NCBI GenBank assembly: GCA_001795245.1
Contig: MGOD01000090.1
Location: 8,182-14,623, forward strand
Direction of reading: 5' to 3'
Length of the DNA: 6,442 bases
Source: Chloroflexi bacterium RBG_16_70_13
GTDB taxonomy: Bacteria > Chloroflexota > Limnocylindria > Limnocylindrales > CSP1-4
Shown here: piece after piece, positions 5,821 through 6,442 of the stretch
How the letters are laid out: every line of letters begins with the position of its first letter
How positions within the stretch are numbered: the first letter of the stretch is position 1
Position numbers and translations under genes: made by a program
Notes under the pieces: generated by a model
What the model was told of the DNA's origin: nothing
The model's input: the letters and a program-made list of their open reading frames with translations, nothing else
The model's database searches: none

Positions 5821-6442
5821 GTGGTCGACCTCGTCCTGCCCGCCTCGGGCGCGGTCGTCATCCTCTCGCTCATCGCGGCCGCCGCATGGGGGACCTCGGA
5901 CTTCGGGGGCGGGCTGCTCGGCCGGCGGGCGCCGATCCTCGGCGTCCTCATCTTCACCCAGGGCACGGGGCTCGTGCTCGCGCTCACGATCATGGTCGCC
6001 CGGGGTGAGCCGCCGCTCGCCGGCGACGACCTCGCGCTCGGGCTTCTCGGCGGCTTCCTCGCGGTGTTCGGGGTCGGTGGCCTCTATGGCGGGCTGGCGA
6101 TCGGGCGGATGGCCATCGTTGCCCCGGTGGCCGCCGTCCTCACGGCCCTCACCCCGGCCATCCTCGGGATCGCCCTCGAGGGCGTGCCGAAGCCGATCGC
6201 CATCGCCGGCATGGTCATCGCCATCGGCGCGGTCGTCGTCGTCTCGCGGGTGGCCGACCACGCCGGCTCGGACCGGCCGTCCGGGCTCCCGTACGGGCTC
6301 GTGGCGGGGGTATCGCTGGGGCTCCTGAGCTTCGTGATGTCGCGGGTCGACGATACCTGGCTCCTGGCGCCGATGGCCGCCCTCCGGGGCGTCCAGGTTG
6401 TCGTCTTCGGGGCGGTCGTCATCCTCGGCCGCCGGGCGTGGC
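5821..6442 (+). CDS. EamA/DMT-superfamily transporter, N-terminal part (3' end beyond window)
   Basis: Inner-membrane transporter of the drug/metabolite superfamily. I translated 207 residues with no stop before the right edge. Seen: helix 1 (about 10-24) ending AAAWGTSDFGGGLLGRR, the usual EamA opening; several further hydrophobic helices; the block GLAIGRMAIVAPVAAVLTA (residues 94-112), which matches the EamA region where short side chains precede the 'V.A.L.P' helix; and IAIAGMVIAIGAVVVVSR (131-148), the end of the first EamA repeat. A second repeat begins near residue 162. Start: GTG 5821 is the first possible start after the ATPase stop, 24 bp downstream and in the same frame. No Shine-Dalgarno sequence precedes it, so translation may depend on termination of the upstream gene. 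Substrate unknown. Co-transcription with the repair pair is likely from the spacing, but a shared function is not shown. Confidence 0.87.
   Translation, partial: MVDLVLPASGAVVILSLIAAAAWGTSDFGGGLLGRRAPILGVLIFTQGTGLVLALTIMVARGEPPLAGDDLALGLLGGFLAVFGVGGLYGGLAIGRMAIVAPVAAVLTALTPAILGIALEGVPKPIAIAGMVIAIGAVVVVSRVADHAGSDRPSGLPYGLVAGVSLGLLSFVMSRVDDTWLLAPMAALRGVQVVVFGAVVILGRRAW

Noticed and set aside
3115..6261. A 1,048-residue open frame on the minus strand, antisense to the ATPase gene
   Set aside because: Its translation is an Asp/Glu/Gly/Arg/Leu-rich string with no fold or motif. It mirrors the GC-ending codons of the sense genes, which avoid stops in this antisense frame, and it crosses several genes.

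Overview
The window is a stretch of very GC-rich bacterial chromosome. Third codon positions are almost always G or C, and four of the six gene starts are GTG. It carries six protein genes, two of them cut by the window edges, and no RNA genes, insertion sequences or CRISPR arrays that I can see. The base composition, a leaderless-type TANNNT promoter, a CxxC zinc-ribbon protein of a type I associate with Chloroflexota, and a Rad50-like ATPase with membrane helices suggest a Chloroflexota (Limnocylindria-like) or actinobacterial genome, probably environmental. This taxonomic guess is inference from style, not a search result.

Layout, left to right. (1) 1-646, minus: N-terminal 215 residues of a DHA2-type (EmrB/QacA) major facilitator drug exporter, which runs off the left edge. 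(2) 746-1453, plus, divergent from it: a 235-residue peptidase S51/cyanophycinase-like hydrolase with a GCSAG nucleophile elbow, probably translated from a leaderless GTG message. (3) A 208-bp convergent gap holding a weak terminator-like hairpin and a triplet of GATTCG words. (4) 1662-1991, minus: a 109-residue double zinc-ribbon protein with four CxxC pairs. (5) A 473-bp divergent intergenic region with a perfect 9-3-9 inverted repeat, a 16-bp direct repeat and a hairpin in the likely leader of the next gene. (6) 2465-3628 and 3625-5796, plus, overlapping by 4 bp: an SbcD/Mre11-type nuclease and a Rad50/SbcC-like ATPase. (7) 5821-6442, plus: the start of an EamA/DMT-type membrane transporter, which runs off the right edge.

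The heart of the window is the nuclease-ATPase pair. The gene order, translational coupling and motifs say that they form an Mre11-Rad50-type DNA-end processing complex. The ATPase is not a standard SbcC: it is short (723 residues), has no cysteine and therefore no zinc hook, and has two hydrophobic helices in the middle of its coiled coil where the hook would be. This is the YhaN/YhaO-like architecture and implies a membrane-tethered repair complex. Active-site details also depart from the textbook motifs: GTHD instead of GNHD in the nuclease, and no obvious Q-loop glutamine or H-loop histidine in the ATPase. The flanking genes (two transporters, the S51-like hydrolase, the zinc ribbon) show no obvious functional link to DNA repair. 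The transporter after the ATPase may simply be co-transcribed.
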